Shown one piece after another: positions 45,443-54,279 of a stretch of 64,000 nucleotides of DNA (positions within the stretch are counted from its first letter, which is position 1; each line of letters starts with the position of its first letter). The stretch comes from G963923955 sp963923955 (GTDB taxonomy: Bacteria; Pseudomonadota; Gammaproteobacteria; Eutrophobiales; Eutrophobiaceae), in NCBI GenBank assembly GCA_963923955.1, contig OZ000552.1:1612001-1676000 (forward strand), given 5' to 3'. The notes below the pieces were generated by a model that saw only the letters and a program-made list of their open reading frames with translations, was not told the DNA's origin and searched no databases. The translations under genes were made by a program, and so were the position numbers.

Positions 45443-47176
45443 ATGAAAGCCTATTTCGAGAAGATGGATGCATTCGGCAAGGAGCTGAAGGCCAACCGCG
45501 TCAAGCGCGCGGCCGCCGGTCTCGAAGCGCTGAAACAGGCGGAAGCCGAGATCGATGCGGCGAAGAGAGAAATTGAAAACGCCGGCCTGCCGAGCGAGAA
45601 GATCAATCAGCGCGGCAGCCTGACCATCTGGCAGCGCTTAGAGTACCTGGTCGATAAAGATAGCTGGCACCCCCTGCATAGCCTGTATAACCCGCTGGAC
45701 AACGCAGAAGGCGGCACCAATGTCGTGGACGGGCTGGCGAAGATCGCCGGGCGCTGGGCGGTGGTGATCGGTTTTGACAACAAGGTCATGGCCGGGGCCT
45801 GGCTGCCGGGGCAGTCCGAGAATATTCTGCGGGTTACGGATCTGTCCCGGCGGCTGAATATTCCCCTGGTCTGGCTGGTGAATTGCAGCGGTGCCAAGCT
45901 GACCGAGCAGGAAAAGTTCTACGCCAACCGGCGCGGTGCCGGCACCCCTTTTTTCCGACATGCGGAATTGCAACAGGCCGGCATCCCGGTCTTGGCCGCG
46001 ATCTACGGCACCAACCCGGCCGGCGGCGGCTATCAGGGCATTAGCCCGACCATCCTCCTGGCGCACAAAGACGCCAACATGGCGGTAGGCGGGGCCGGCA
46101 TCGTCTCCGGCATGGCGCCGCGCGGCGGCTTTGACACGGCCATGCTAGAAGAGATCATCGAAAAGACCCGTGCCTTCACGGCCAGCCCGCCGGGCAGCGT
46201 CGATGTCCATTACCACCAAACCGGCTTCTTCTCTGAAGTGTATGAAGACGATGAGGGTGTGCTGGACGGCATCAGGCAATACATGCGCGCCATTCCCGCC
46301 TATGAGCCCAAATTCTTCCGTGTGGCAGAACCGCAGGCGCCCCGATTCCCAAGCGAGGATTTATACTCCCTGCTGCCCTTTAATCAAAAGGAAGTCTATG
46401 ACTTTGATGAAGTCCTGGCGCGCCTGGTGGATAGCAGCGAGCACCTGGAGTTTCGCCCCGATTACGGCCCGGAGATCTACACCGGCCTGTGCAAGGTCAA
46501 TGGCCTGCCGGTCGGCTGCATCGGCAATCGCCAGGGCTTCTTAGGCAAAGGCTATCCGGACTATGCCGATTATCCGGGCATCGGCGGCAAGCTCTATCGC
46601 CAGGGGCTGATCAAGATGAACGAGTTTGTCACCCTATGCGGGCGCGATCACATCCCGCTGCTCTGGTTCCAGGACACCTCCGGCATCGATGTCGGCGACC
46701 GCGCGGAAAAGGCCGAACTGCTCGGCCTCGGCCAGGCGCTGATCTATTCCATCCAGCACACTGATGTGCCGATGATGCTCACCGTCCTGCGCAAGGGCAG
46801 CGCGGCCGCGCATTATATTCTAGGCGGGCCGACTGCGAACCGCCACAATGCCTTTACGCTGGGTACTGCGGCCACCGAGATCGCCGTCATGCACGGGGAG
46901 ACAGCGGCGGTGGCCACCTATGCCCGCCGCGCGGTCAAGGAAAAAGACGCCGGGCGCCCCTTGGAGCCGATTGCCGAGAAGATGAACGAGCTGGCGCAGC
47001 GTTATCGGGATACTTCCCTGCCTTCATTTTGCGCCCACCACGGCCTGGTCGATGAGATCGTAAAATTATCCGAGTTGCGTAGTTATTTGAAAGCTTTTAT
47101 CAGCGCGGCCTATCAAAACCCTAAATCCATCTGTCCGAAGCACCAGATGCTCCTGCCGCGCAGCATCAAGGGCTAA
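45443..47176 (+). CDS. gcdA: Glutaconyl-CoA decarboxylase alpha (carboxyltransferase) subunit
   Basis: Moves the carboxyl group from glutaconyl-CoA to the biotin of the carrier subunit. The 577 aa length and two crotonase-like halves fit GcdA. It shows WLPGQSENILRVTDLSRRL near 125, GTNPAGGGYQGISPTILLAH near 190, YTGLCKVNGLPVGCIGNRQG near 350 and YILGGPTANRHNAFTLGTAA near 455. The genes for a small subunit, GcdB and the biotin carrier follow closely, supporting a sodium-pumping decarboxylase. Related methylmalonyl- or propionyl-CoA carboxyltransferases are less likely given these partners. Confidence 0.85.
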   Translation: MKAYFEKMDAFGKELKANRVKRAAAGLEALKQAEAEIDAAKREIENAGLPSEKINQRGSLTIWQRLEYLVDKDSWHPLHSLYNPLDNAEGGTNVVDGLAKIAGRWAVVIGFDNKVMAGAWLPGQSENILRVTDLSRRLNIPLVWLVNCSGAKLTEQEKFYANRRGAGTPFFRHAELQQAGIPVLAAIYGTNPAGGGYQGISPTILLAHKDANMAVGGAGIVSGMAPRGGFDTAMLEEIIEKTRAFTASPPGSVDVHYHQTGFFSEVYEDDEGVLDGIRQYMRAIPAYEPKFFRVAEPQAPRFPSEDLYSLLPFNQKEVYDFDEVLARLVDSSEHLEFRPDYGPEIYTGLCKVNGLPVGCIGNRQGFLGKGYPDYADYPGIGGKLYRQGLIKMNEFVTLCGRDHIPLLWFQDTSGIDVGDRAEKAELLGLGQALIYSIQHTDVPMMLTVLRKGSAAAHYILGGPTANRHNAFTLGTAATEIAVMHGETAAVATYARRAVKEKDAGRPLEPIAEKMNELAQRYRDTSLPSFCAHHGLVDEIVKLSELRSYLKAFISAAYQNPKSICPKHQMLLPRSIKG

Positions 47177-47205
47177 AGACTTTAATCCGTCACAAGAGAT
47201 ACAAC

Positions 47206-47337
47206 ATGCAGGCAGCACTGAATGTATTTTTTAACGGTGTACTCGGGGTGCTCATCGGTATGACGGCGCTGTATCTGGCGATCAAGCTGCTCGCTGTGAT
47301 TGGCCGCGAGCCTGGACAAGAAAAGGAAGACGACTAG
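47206..47337 (+). CDS. Small membrane subunit of the decarboxylase (OadG/GcdD-like)
   Basis: A 43 aa frame with one hydrophobic helix (GVLGVLIGMTALYLAIKLLA) followed by a charged tail (REPGQEKEDD). It lies between the alpha and beta subunit genes, two bases before the beta start. This is the place and shape of the assembly subunit (OadG/GcdD), but shorter than usual. Identity rests on position and topology. Confidence 0.7.
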   Translation: MQAALNVFFNGVLGVLIGMTALYLAIKLLAVIGREPGQEKEDD

Positions 47338-47339
47338 CC

Positions 47340-48443
47340 GTGCCCTTTCTGGAAAACACCGCATTGCTGCACCTCACCCCCGGCGCGGTCCTGATGTGGA
47401 TGATCGGCATGAGCCTGATCTACCTAGCCATAACAAGACAATATGAACCCCTGCTGCTGCTGCCGATTGGCTTTGGGATTTTGATCAGCAATATCCCGGA
47501 GACGCAGCTGATGGTGCCGGGGGAGGGATTGCTCTGGCGCTTCTATCATTACGGCATTGAATGGGAAGTGATCCCGCCGCTGATCTTTCTCGGCCTGGGC
47601 GCCCTGACCGATTTCGGCCCCCTGCTGGCGCAGCCGCGGCTGATCTTCTTGGGCGCCGGTGCGCAGGTCGGCGTGTATGTGACCTTTTTTACTGCTTATG
47701 CCTTTGATTTTAGCTTGGCAGAAGCCGCGACCATCGGCATTATCGGCGGTGCTGATGGGCCGACCACGATCTTCTTGGCGGCAAAACTGGCCCCGCATCT
47801 GCTCGGTGCCTGTGCGGTGGCGGCCTATTCTTATATGGCGCTGGTGCCCTTGATCCAGCCGCCCATTATGAAGCTGCTGACCACCGAGAGTGAGCGCAAG
47901 ATCAAGATGAAAAGGGGCCGCAAGGTCAGCCATCGAGAAAAGCTGCTGTTCCCCATCGCCGCCGCCCTGGTCATCATGCTGCTGGTGCCGCCGTCAGCAC
48001 CGCTCATATCCATGTTCATGCTGGGCAACCTGTTTCGTGAGTCCAAAGTGGTGGAGCGTCTCAATGACACGGCGCAAAACGCCCTGCTCAATATCGTCAC
48101 CATCTTTCTCGGCATCAGCATCGGCGCGACCATGAATGCCGATAATTTTTTACGCAAGGAAGTCATCCTGATCTTTATCCTGGGGCTGTTGGCCTTTGCT
48201 GTTAGCACCGCCACCGGCATCCTGCTGGCAAAATTCATCAACCTCTTTACCAACAACAAGATCAACCCGCTGGTCGGTGCGGCCGGTGTATCCGCCGTGC
48301 CGATGGCGGCGCGGGTGGTACAAAGAGTCGGGAGCCAGGCGGATAAGAAAAATTACTTACTCATGTTCGCCATGGGGCCGAATATTGCCGGCGTGATGGG
48401 GACGGTGATTGCCGCCGGCATATTTTTAAGCATTCTTCAATAA
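47340..48443 (+). CDS. gcdB: Glutaconyl-CoA decarboxylase beta subunit (Na+ pump)
   Basis: A 367 aa integral membrane protein of the OadB/GcdB family, which decarboxylates carboxybiotin and exports Na+. The key motif GIIGGADGPTTIFLAAKLAP near residue 135 contains the essential Asp. It is followed by AYSYMALVPLIQPPIMK and, near the end, GAAGVSAVPMAARVVQ. The start is GTG at 47340, two bases after the small subunit; AAGGAAG upstream is a reasonable ribosome site. Confidence 0.9.
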   Translation: MPFLENTALLHLTPGAVLMWMIGMSLIYLAITRQYEPLLLLPIGFGILISNIPETQLMVPGEGLLWRFYHYGIEWEVIPPLIFLGLGALTDFGPLLAQPRLIFLGAGAQVGVYVTFFTAYAFDFSLAEAATIGIIGGADGPTTIFLAAKLAPHLLGACAVAAYSYMALVPLIQPPIMKLLTTESERKIKMKRGRKVSHREKLLFPIAAALVIMLLVPPSAPLISMFMLGNLFRESKVVERLNDTAQNALLNIVTIFLGISIGATMNADNFLRKEVILIFILGLLAFAVSTATGILLAKFINLFTNNKINPLVGAAGVSAVPMAARVVQRVGSQADKKNYLLMFAMGPNIAGVMGTVIAAGIFLSILQ

Positions 48444-48494
48444 GATACGCTCTTAAATAAAGTGAGAGTTTCCTAAACGATGAGGAGAGAAACG

Positions 48495-48719
48495 ATGGCA
48501 GAAGAAGTCTTGGCACCGCTCGCCGGAAATGTCTGGGAAGTGCTGGTGGAAGTGGGTGAAGCGATAGAAGAGGATGATGAGCTGCTCATCATCGAGGCGA
48601 TGAAGATGGAGAACCCGGTCTATGCGCCCTGTAATGGCAAGGTTGCAGCAATCAATGTGAAAAAGGGCGATAAGGTGGAAGAGGATGCGGTCGTCATGCT
48701 CATTGAGGGGCATCTCTAA
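48495..48719 (+). CDS. gcdC: Biotin carrier subunit of the decarboxylase
   Basis: A 74 aa biotinyl domain with the biotin-accepting lysine in IIEAMKMENPV near residue 35. It starts at the second ATG (48495), which has GAGGAGAG eight bases upstream. Unlike longer GcdC proteins it lacks an Ala/Pro-rich linker, so it is the bare carrier domain. Confidence 0.9.
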   Translation: MAEEVLAPLAGNVWEVLVEVGEAIEEDDELLIIEAMKMENPVYAPCNGKVAAINVKKGDKVEEDAVVMLIEGHL

Positions 48720-48755
48720 AAATGCACTTTTTTACTCACCACATCCCTGTGGCTC

Positions 48756-48841
48756 GCCCTTCGGGCCAGTCTCGCTTTGCTCGACTGTTCAAAATCGCTC
48801 CCGGCGATTTTGTCGCGATAGCCCCCGTTCGGGTCGGGGGC
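48756..48841. other. Cluster of four hairpins between gcdC and the acyl-CoA dehydrogenase
   Basis: Four stems follow one another: GCCC-TTC-GGGC (48756-48766), CAGTC-11nt-GACTG (48767-48787), AAAATCG-7nt-CGATTTT (48791-48811) and GCCCCCG-7nt-CGGGGGC (48821-48841). The 283-base gap (48720-49002) has no credible gene. The element may be a dispersed repeat or a structured RNA segment. Confidence 0.5.
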
Positions 48842-49002
48842 AGGCGTTGTTGGCGGCGTACCCGCATCCTCATGTATTATCCATACATTCCGGTGCTGCG
48901 TGCGCCGCCGCCTCGCTCTCACAAAAAATTACTATTTTTAGCGGCACCCTAAATAATGCTCACTGATGGTAAAAAAACGAAACTCCATAATGAGGACCAG
49001 CG

Positions 49003-50163
49003 ATGAATTTTGAACTCACCGAAGAGCAACAACTGGTGCAGGACACAGCGCGGCGCTTTGCTGAGGAAGAGATCCTGCCGACCCTGGAAGAGGAAGAAGA
49101 GAGCCACGCCTTTAACTTAGAACGGCTGGAAAAAATGGGCGAGTTGGGTTTCTTCTCTTGCGTATTGCCAGAAGAACTCGGCGGCAACGGCATGGGCTTT
49201 TTGGAATCCGTCTTAATGGCAGAGCAGATCGCCGAGGTCTCCGCTTCCTGGCGAGTGCCTTTTAATATGCAGAACCTGGGCGGGCCCTTGTCCGTTGCCA
49301 GATGGGGCACGGATAAGCAAAAGGAAAGATACATCCCCGGCTGGATAGCCGGCCGGGACGTGGGCTTCTTTGCCATCACCGAGGCCAACAGCGGCTCGGA
49401 TGTCTCCAGCATGAAGACCCATGCCATCGACCGCGGCGACCACTGGGAAGTGCACGGCAGCAAGATGTGGATCACGCATGCACACATCGGCGATGCGGGC
49501 CTGTTATATGCCTACACTGATCGCGAAAAAGGCAACAAAGGTATTTCCTGTTTTATCATTGAGCCCAAAGATCTGGAGGGCTGCACCGCCAGCGCCATTG
49601 ATAGCAAACTGGGGCTGCACTGCTCGCCGACCGGCGAGTTCGTCTTTGACGGGGCGAAGATCCCCAAGGACGCACTGCTGGGCGAGCCGGGCGATGGCTT
49701 TAAGATGTGCATGTGGCAACTGGGAAACACGCGCATGAATTGCGCTGCGGGCGCGCTGGGGGTGGCCGGCGGGGCGCTGAAACATGCGATCAACTATGCC
49801 AACGAGCGTACACAATTCGGCAAGCCCATCTCCCAACACCAGATGATCCAGGCGCAGATCGCCGACATGGTGGTGGAACACCAGGCCGCGCAGATGCTGG
49901 TGTACAAGGCCGCCTGGCTCAAAGACCAGGGCCGGCCAAATCAGTATGAAACTTCCATCGCAAAGCTCGCCGCCTCCGAGGCCGCAGTCCATGCGGCGGG
50001 CGAGTGCATGAAGATCTTCGGTTCCTTTGGCTTCTCATCCGAATACCCGGCGGAGCGCTACTACCGCGATGCCAAGTCACTACAGGTCGTGGAAGGCACT
50101 TCCAACATACAGAAACTCATCATTTCCGGGATGGCCACCGGCACTACGCAAAATCGAATCTAA
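49003..50163 (+). CDS. Acyl-CoA dehydrogenase, possibly non-decarboxylating glutaryl-CoA dehydrogenase
   Basis: A 386 aa flavoprotein. It has FFAITEANSGSDVSSMKT near residue 125, WITHAHIGDAG near 155 and the C-terminal catalytic region YYRDAKSLQVVEGTSNIQ with its Glu. It lies directly downstream of the glutaconyl-CoA decarboxylase genes. A dehydrogenase giving glutaconyl-CoA from glutaryl-CoA would feed that pump. This substrate is inferred from context only. Confidence 0.85.
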   Translation: MNFELTEEQQLVQDTARRFAEEEILPTLEEEEESHAFNLERLEKMGELGFFSCVLPEELGGNGMGFLESVLMAEQIAEVSASWRVPFNMQNLGGPLSVARWGTDKQKERYIPGWIAGRDVGFFAITEANSGSDVSSMKTHAIDRGDHWEVHGSKMWITHAHIGDAGLLYAYTDREKGNKGISCFIIEPKDLEGCTASAIDSKLGLHCSPTGEFVFDGAKIPKDALLGEPGDGFKMCMWQLGNTRMNCAAGALGVAGGALKHAINYANERTQFGKPISQHQMIQAQIADMVVEHQAAQMLVYKAAWLKDQGRPNQYETSIAKLAASEAAVHAAGECMKIFGSFGFSSEYPAERYYRDAKSLQVVEGTSNIQKLIISGMATGTTQNRI

Positions 50164-50205
50164 AGGCTTGGGAAAACCTGCTCTGATCAAAGCCTCGCTA
50201 AAGAA

Positions 50206-51198
50206 TTACTTGCCGCTTAACATCTTCCAAAAGCCCTGTCTATCTTCCTTGGTGATACCTCGAAAGGTTTGATAGCGGGCATGTTCGTCCGGCCTCGCAG
50301 CATCGACCCTAATCCCCCACAGCGGTCTAAGCCCATTGGGCAACATGGCATAGCGCATATCGCCCAAGGTGCTTGCTTGCTCCGGCGACCAGGCGAGATA
50401 AGAGTCGGAAAACTTATCGAAACGCTGGATGTCGCGATACAAGACTGATGCCTTGTTCAATGTCGGCAAATCCCTTTCAAGCTCAAATTTTCTTATGGCC
50501 TTGCCCGGATAGATCTTATCAGACAGCCCCACCCTGATCGCATCAACATAAAAATAACCATCGCTTTCATAAACAGCGCGCCACAGCAGCAGATTAAAGA
50601 TCGTCGGCTTTACCAGCATGCGCGCATAAGGATGCCCGCGTTCATTCGCTAATCCTTCGGCGACAGCTCGTGCACGCTCCATCTGTACATAGCCGCAGAA
50701 GAGATAACCCGCCGCCAGCGCCAGGCCCGCCCTGGCAAAGAAGGCCCGCCTCTTGACAAGACACAACACGATTGCAAGCAGCAGGATCGCGCTGAAGACC
50801 GGATCGAGGATGGAGATGATATTGAAAGCAAGCCGTTCATCCAGCAGCGGCCAGAAAAAATAGGTGCCGTAACTGGTGCAGAGATCCAGAAATCCGCTCA
50901 AGCTGTATCCTAATAAGGAAAATAGATAGAGCCGCGCAAATGAAATACGCCGGCGGAGCAACGGCAACAACAACAGCGCCGCCAGCAGAGCGCCGATGGG
51001 AATAAAGAAAACCGAATGGGTAAAGTGCCGATGATATTCAATCGTCAACAGGGAATCGGATGGGGAGCGAATAAGGGCATCCGCATCGGCCAGCAGCCCC
51101 GCCACAAAGCCGATCACGACCGCAATACGGGTTTCGTCTTTATCGGCAGCGGATTGGGCAAGCGTGGCGCCAAGCAGACCCTGCGTTACGATGTCCAT
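50206..51198 (-). CDS. Membrane-bound metal-dependent hydrolase (DUF457/YbcI-like)
   Basis: A 330 aa protein with four or five membrane helices and the N-terminal signature MDIVTQGLLGATLAQ, then a HRHFTHS motif near residue 57. These are hallmarks of the LexA-binding, inner-membrane hydrolase family (DUF457). The C-terminal 160 residues are soluble. Substrate unknown. It is convergent with the acyl-CoA dehydrogenase gene. Confidence 0.8.
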   Translation of the reverse strand: MDIVTQGLLGATLAQSAADKDETRIAVVIGFVAGLLADADALIRSPSDSLLTIEYHRHFTHSVFFIPIGALLAALLLLPLLRRRISFARLYLFSLLGYSLSGFLDLCTSYGTYFFWPLLDERLAFNIISILDPVFSAILLLAIVLCLVKRRAFFARAGLALAAGYLFCGYVQMERARAVAEGLANERGHPYARMLVKPTIFNLLLWRAVYESDGYFYVDAIRVGLSDKIYPGKAIRKFELERDLPTLNKASVLYRDIQRFDKFSDSYLAWSPEQASTLGDMRYAMLPNGLRPLWGIRVDAARPDEHARYQTFRGITKEDRQGFWKMLSGK

Positions 51199-51324
51199 TC
51201 GATTATCAAGCCGGCAGCCATACTTTTTCTTTCATTTTATTTATGGCCAATAGAAAACGCTGCCTTTTTCCTGCGCAAACTGCATCAATGCCTGTGCGAC
51301 AGTACCGCCGGTTTCCATGAATGC

Positions 51325-52350
51325 TTATTTCTGAACATAGAAAAATTTACCATTATCCTCTTGCCTTTGCAGGCGTCCCCTGTTCTCCAAATAGACCAGA
51401 TGGGCCAAGGCCTCGCCGAAGCCCAGCATTTGATTTAAGCCATGTAATTCCCTGCCGTAGAGAAGTGGGATCATTGTTGTTGCCGTATGCGCTTCATCAC
51501 AAAGATCATAGACCCGTTCTAATTGTATTTGATGGTGTTCCTGTAATTCCTGCAGCCGGATGTGCAGGCCTTGAAAGACCTTGCCGTGCGAGGGCAATAC
51601 GTACGTTGCTTGCGGCAGTGCCTGAAAACGCTGCAATGAATCTAAGTAGAATTTCAGGTTGTCCGCGGCCGGCTCGTGGGCGTGGATGCTGACGTTGGTG
51701 CTGATGGTCGGTAATATTTGATCGCCGGCGATCAATACTTGCAGCTCATCGCAATAAAGCGACAGGTGTCCTTCCGCATGGCCATAGCTGATGATTGCCC
51801 GCCACAGATGATCGCCGATCTTAATTTCTTGATCAGCACTAATAATCTCTTTCTCTGTCGGCAGGCCCGATACGATCTTTTGATACAAAGAACCTGCGCA
51901 AAATTCAACATGAGCCTCAACATCTTCTACGCCATGACTGCGGTAGAACCGGGCAAAGTTAGGTTTATCTCTATCCGGTTTCGGGCTTAATAAATAATGC
52001 GTCCGTTCATAGGTCGGGGCGGTCAGACAAAATCTGGGAGAGAAACGCTCGCCCAGCCAGCCGGCCATGCCAATATGATCAGGGTGATAATGCGTTACGA
52101 TCATGCGCTTGATCGGCTTCCCCCGCAGATAGCCGCTTAATAAGTTCTCCCAGGCAGCGCGGGTATCAGTTGCCGATACGCCGGTATCGATCAGGGTGTA
52201 GCCTTTAGCATCTTCAAGCAACCAAAGGTTAATATGCGCAAGCTCGAACGGCAGCGGCAATCTCAACCAGTGTATTCCCGAAAATATTTCCATCCCGCTG
52301 CCCGCCGCCGGGGTCTTTGGGTAGAGATAGCGCAAGGCCCTTTTAGTCAT
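51325..52350 (-). CDS. Metallo-beta-lactamase-fold hydrolase
   Basis: A 341 aa zinc hydrolase with the metal motif VTHYHPDHIGMAGWL near residue 88, SYGHAEGHLSLYC near 190, AGDQILP near 210 and a final His in LPSHGKV near 255. It is probably a thioesterase or glyoxalase-like enzyme. Its ATG overlaps the end of the mocA-like gene by eight bases. Confidence 0.85.
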   Translation of the reverse strand: MTKRALRYLYPKTPAAGSGMEIFSGIHWLRLPLPFELAHINLWLLEDAKGYTLIDTGVSATDTRAAWENLLSGYLRGKPIKRMIVTHYHPDHIGMAGWLGERFSPRFCLTAPTYERTHYLLSPKPDRDKPNFARFYRSHGVEDVEAHVEFCAGSLYQKIVSGLPTEKEIISADQEIKIGDHLWRAIISYGHAEGHLSLYCDELQVLIAGDQILPTISTNVSIHAHEPAADNLKFYLDSLQRFQALPQATYVLPSHGKVFQGLHIRLQELQEHHQIQLERVYDLCDEAHTATTMIPLLYGRELHGLNQMLGFGEALAHLVYLENRGRLQRQEDNGKFFYVQK

Positions 52351-53041
52351 CGTGCTGCTCCAACTCCATCATGGCCTGTTGCGTATCAACGTCGATTAAA
52401 ACGCCGGAAGAATCTACCGCGACTTCACACACCACTTCTTCGTATTCGCCGAGCAATGCTCTTGCCCCGACATCCCCAAGGCCCTGTTTCATCTGATTAA
52501 AAAAACGGCTCGACCAAAGTATCGGGTTGCCTCGTTTTCCCTGATAAACCGGCACACAGATCTCCCTGCCTGCCGCCGGATCAAAGGCACGGATGAGTTG
52601 TCTTATCTGTCCCGGCTTGACCAATGGCATATCACCGAGACAGACCAGCGCTGCGCAAACATCGGCAGCCAGGCTGCCCAGACCACAGCGCAGGGAGCTG
52701 CTGATCCCTTCAAGATAATCCGGGTTATGCACAAAGGCGACTGCGTAATTTTCAAGCCGGGCCTGCACCTGCTCCGCTTCATGGCCGGTGACAACAGTGA
52801 CATCCTGCAAGGCTGCCTCGTCCAGTGCCCTCAGCACATGTTCAAGCATGGCCCTGCCATCGATCTCGATGAGTAACTTATTCGCCGGGCCCATCCTGCT
52901 TGATTGACCCGCTGCAAGTACCACTGCGGCAATGCGCGCTGCCGCGCCGGGCTGATTTTTTGTCCTCGCTTGCTTGTATGCGGGCCGGCATTTTTTTGTC
53001 TGCAACAACATTTGACTATGAATACAGTTCAATGATGGCAT
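52343..53041 (-). CDS. mocA: Molybdenum cofactor cytidylyl/guanylyltransferase-like protein
   Basis: A MobA/MocA-type nucleotidyltransferase that adds CMP (or GMP) to Mo-molybdopterin. It has AAVVLAAGQSSRMGPANKLL, VVTGHEAEQV, CLGDMPLVKPGQIRQL and GKRGNPILW in order. MocA-type cofactors serve xanthine dehydrogenase-family enzymes such as the one at 24.5 kb. The start is uncertain: in-frame ATGs at 53116, 53041 and 53011. The first would overlap the divergent relic at 53080, so an internal one is preferred. A general NTP-transferase role is the alternative. Confidence 0.82.
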   Translation of the reverse strand: MPSLNCIHSQMLLQTKKCRPAYKQARTKNQPGAAARIAAVVLAAGQSSRMGPANKLLIEIDGRAMLEHVLRALDEAALQDVTVVTGHEAEQVQARLENYAVAFVHNPDYLEGISSSLRCGLGSLAADVCAALVCLGDMPLVKPGQIRQLIRAFDPAAGREICVPVYQGKRGNPILWSSRFFNQMKQGLGDVGARALLGEYEEVVCEVAVDSSGVLIDVDTQQAMMELEQHDD

Positions 53042-53079
53042 AATAAAGCAGCACACGGATAAGTACAGAAACTTAGAAA

Positions 53080-53516
53080 ATGAAGCCCGGCCAAGATCAT
53101 CCTCCGTTCCACTCAATAGATGAAGTTGTGCAGAAATTCGCCGGGCAACACTACATCACCGACCGCATGCTACGGAGTTCAATCTACGCAAGATGCTCAG
53201 GCAAAATGTACTCTATGGCCAAGACGGTCTTGACTTGGCATTTCGTTGGCGCGCTATCAAGAATACCAAGTTGCTATTGCTCTGTGATGTCAGCGGCTCA
53301 ATGGAGCGCTACAGCCGTTTTCTGATCCAGTTTATCTATGCCTTGCGCCAGCAGCTTGCCGGCCTGGATCTTGCCGTCTTTTCAACCTCAATGACCGTCA
53401 TCACGGAATATTTGAAACAAAAGAATATCGATGAGTCTTTACAAAAGGTATCGGAAAGCGTATAGGATTGGGCCGGGGGCACCCGCATCGGGGAAAGCCT
53501 GCACAGCCTCCGGTAG
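53080..53516 (+). pseudogene. Deletion relic fusing CoxD-type ATPase start to CoxE-type VWA domain
   Basis: The first frame (ATG 53080) reads FHSIDEVVQKFAGQHYITDR, typical of the start of CoxD/MoxR AAA ATPases. Around 53170 this switches to another frame that reads FNLRKMLRQNVLYGQDG and LLLLCDVSGSMERYSRFL, the VWA domain of CoxE, where the MIDAS motif DVSGS is intact. A TAG at 53463-53465 interrupts it, after which DWAGGTRIGESLHSL continues in frame to a stop at 53514-53516. A deletion has removed most of coxD and the start of coxE. Intact proteins help insert the Mo/Cu centre of CO dehydrogenase-type enzymes. Confidence 0.8.
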
Positions 53517-53565
53517 CAAAGCGATGAAGATAGAAAAGACATTTGCGAAGACGTCATTCCCCGTG

Positions 53566-54258
53566 TCAGGCACGGCGCAGGCTCTGCGTAATTTCAGCCA
53601 TGATAGCGAGCGCTATCTCCGCCGGCGATCTGGCCCCTATATCAAGGCCTATCGGGCCGTGGATCCGGGCCTGCTGCTCTGCCGTAAAACCGGACTCGGC
53701 AAGCCGCGCATATCTTCTCTGCTGAGTTTTTTTACTGCCTAAGGCCCCTATGTAAAATGCCGGCGAGTACAAGGCAACTTCCAATGCCGGATCATCGAGT
53801 TTCGGATCATGCGTCAGGGTGACAATCGCCGTTCTGGCATCCGGGGCCAAATTGCGCATGGCCACATCCGGCCAGTCAGTCACCACGCCTACCTCCGGGA
53901 AACGCGCATCCGTTGCAAAGGCGCGCCGGGGGTCGACCACCTTGACCGCATAACCGGCCATGCACGCCATCGGAATAAGCATCTGCGCAATATGCACCGC
54001 CCCGATAATAATCATTCTAAGCGGCGGGTTCAGCACCTGCAAGAACCACTGCTCTCCTGAAATCTCAACACTCTGCGAGCGATCAAGGCGCAGTGCCTCC
54101 TTGGCAAGCAAGCGCATTTCTTCGGTGAGCGCATCAACCGGTGCCTGCTCATCCGGGTAGTAAAGCCGTTGCTCCCCATCACTTAAGCGAGTGAACAACA
54201 CTAGCGCCCGCTTGTCTTTCCGGGCCACATTTAGCGCTGCTAACAACTTGCCTTGCAT
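53566..54258 (-). CDS. XdhC C-terminal (Rossmann) domain protein
   Basis: A 230 aa protein with the XdhC_C fold: MIIIGAVHIAQMLIPMACM, VKVVDPRRAFAT, AIVTLTHDPKLDDPAL and YIGALGSKKTQQRR, ending in PIGLDIGARSPAEIALAI. XdhC-family proteins bind Mo cofactor, promote its sulfuration and load xanthine dehydrogenase-type enzymes. Here the two XdhC domains are separate genes, 21 bases apart. Confidence 0.87.
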   Translation of the reverse strand: MQGKLLAALNVARKDKRALVLFTRLSDGEQRLYYPDEQAPVDALTEEMRLLAKEALRLDRSQSVEISGEQWFLQVLNPPLRMIIIGAVHIAQMLIPMACMAGYAVKVVDPRRAFATDARFPEVGVVTDWPDVAMRNLAPDARTAIVTLTHDPKLDDPALEVALYSPAFYIGALGSKKTQQRRYARLAESGFTAEQQARIHGPIGLDIGARSPAEIALAIMAEITQSLRRA

Positions 54259-54279
54259 CTGCTTCTACGATAAGCCTAC

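Noticed and set aside
48685..48966. Plus-strand frame of about 90 codons downstream of gcdC
   Set aside because: It runs through the four-hairpin region, begins inside gcdC and has no recognisable protein features.
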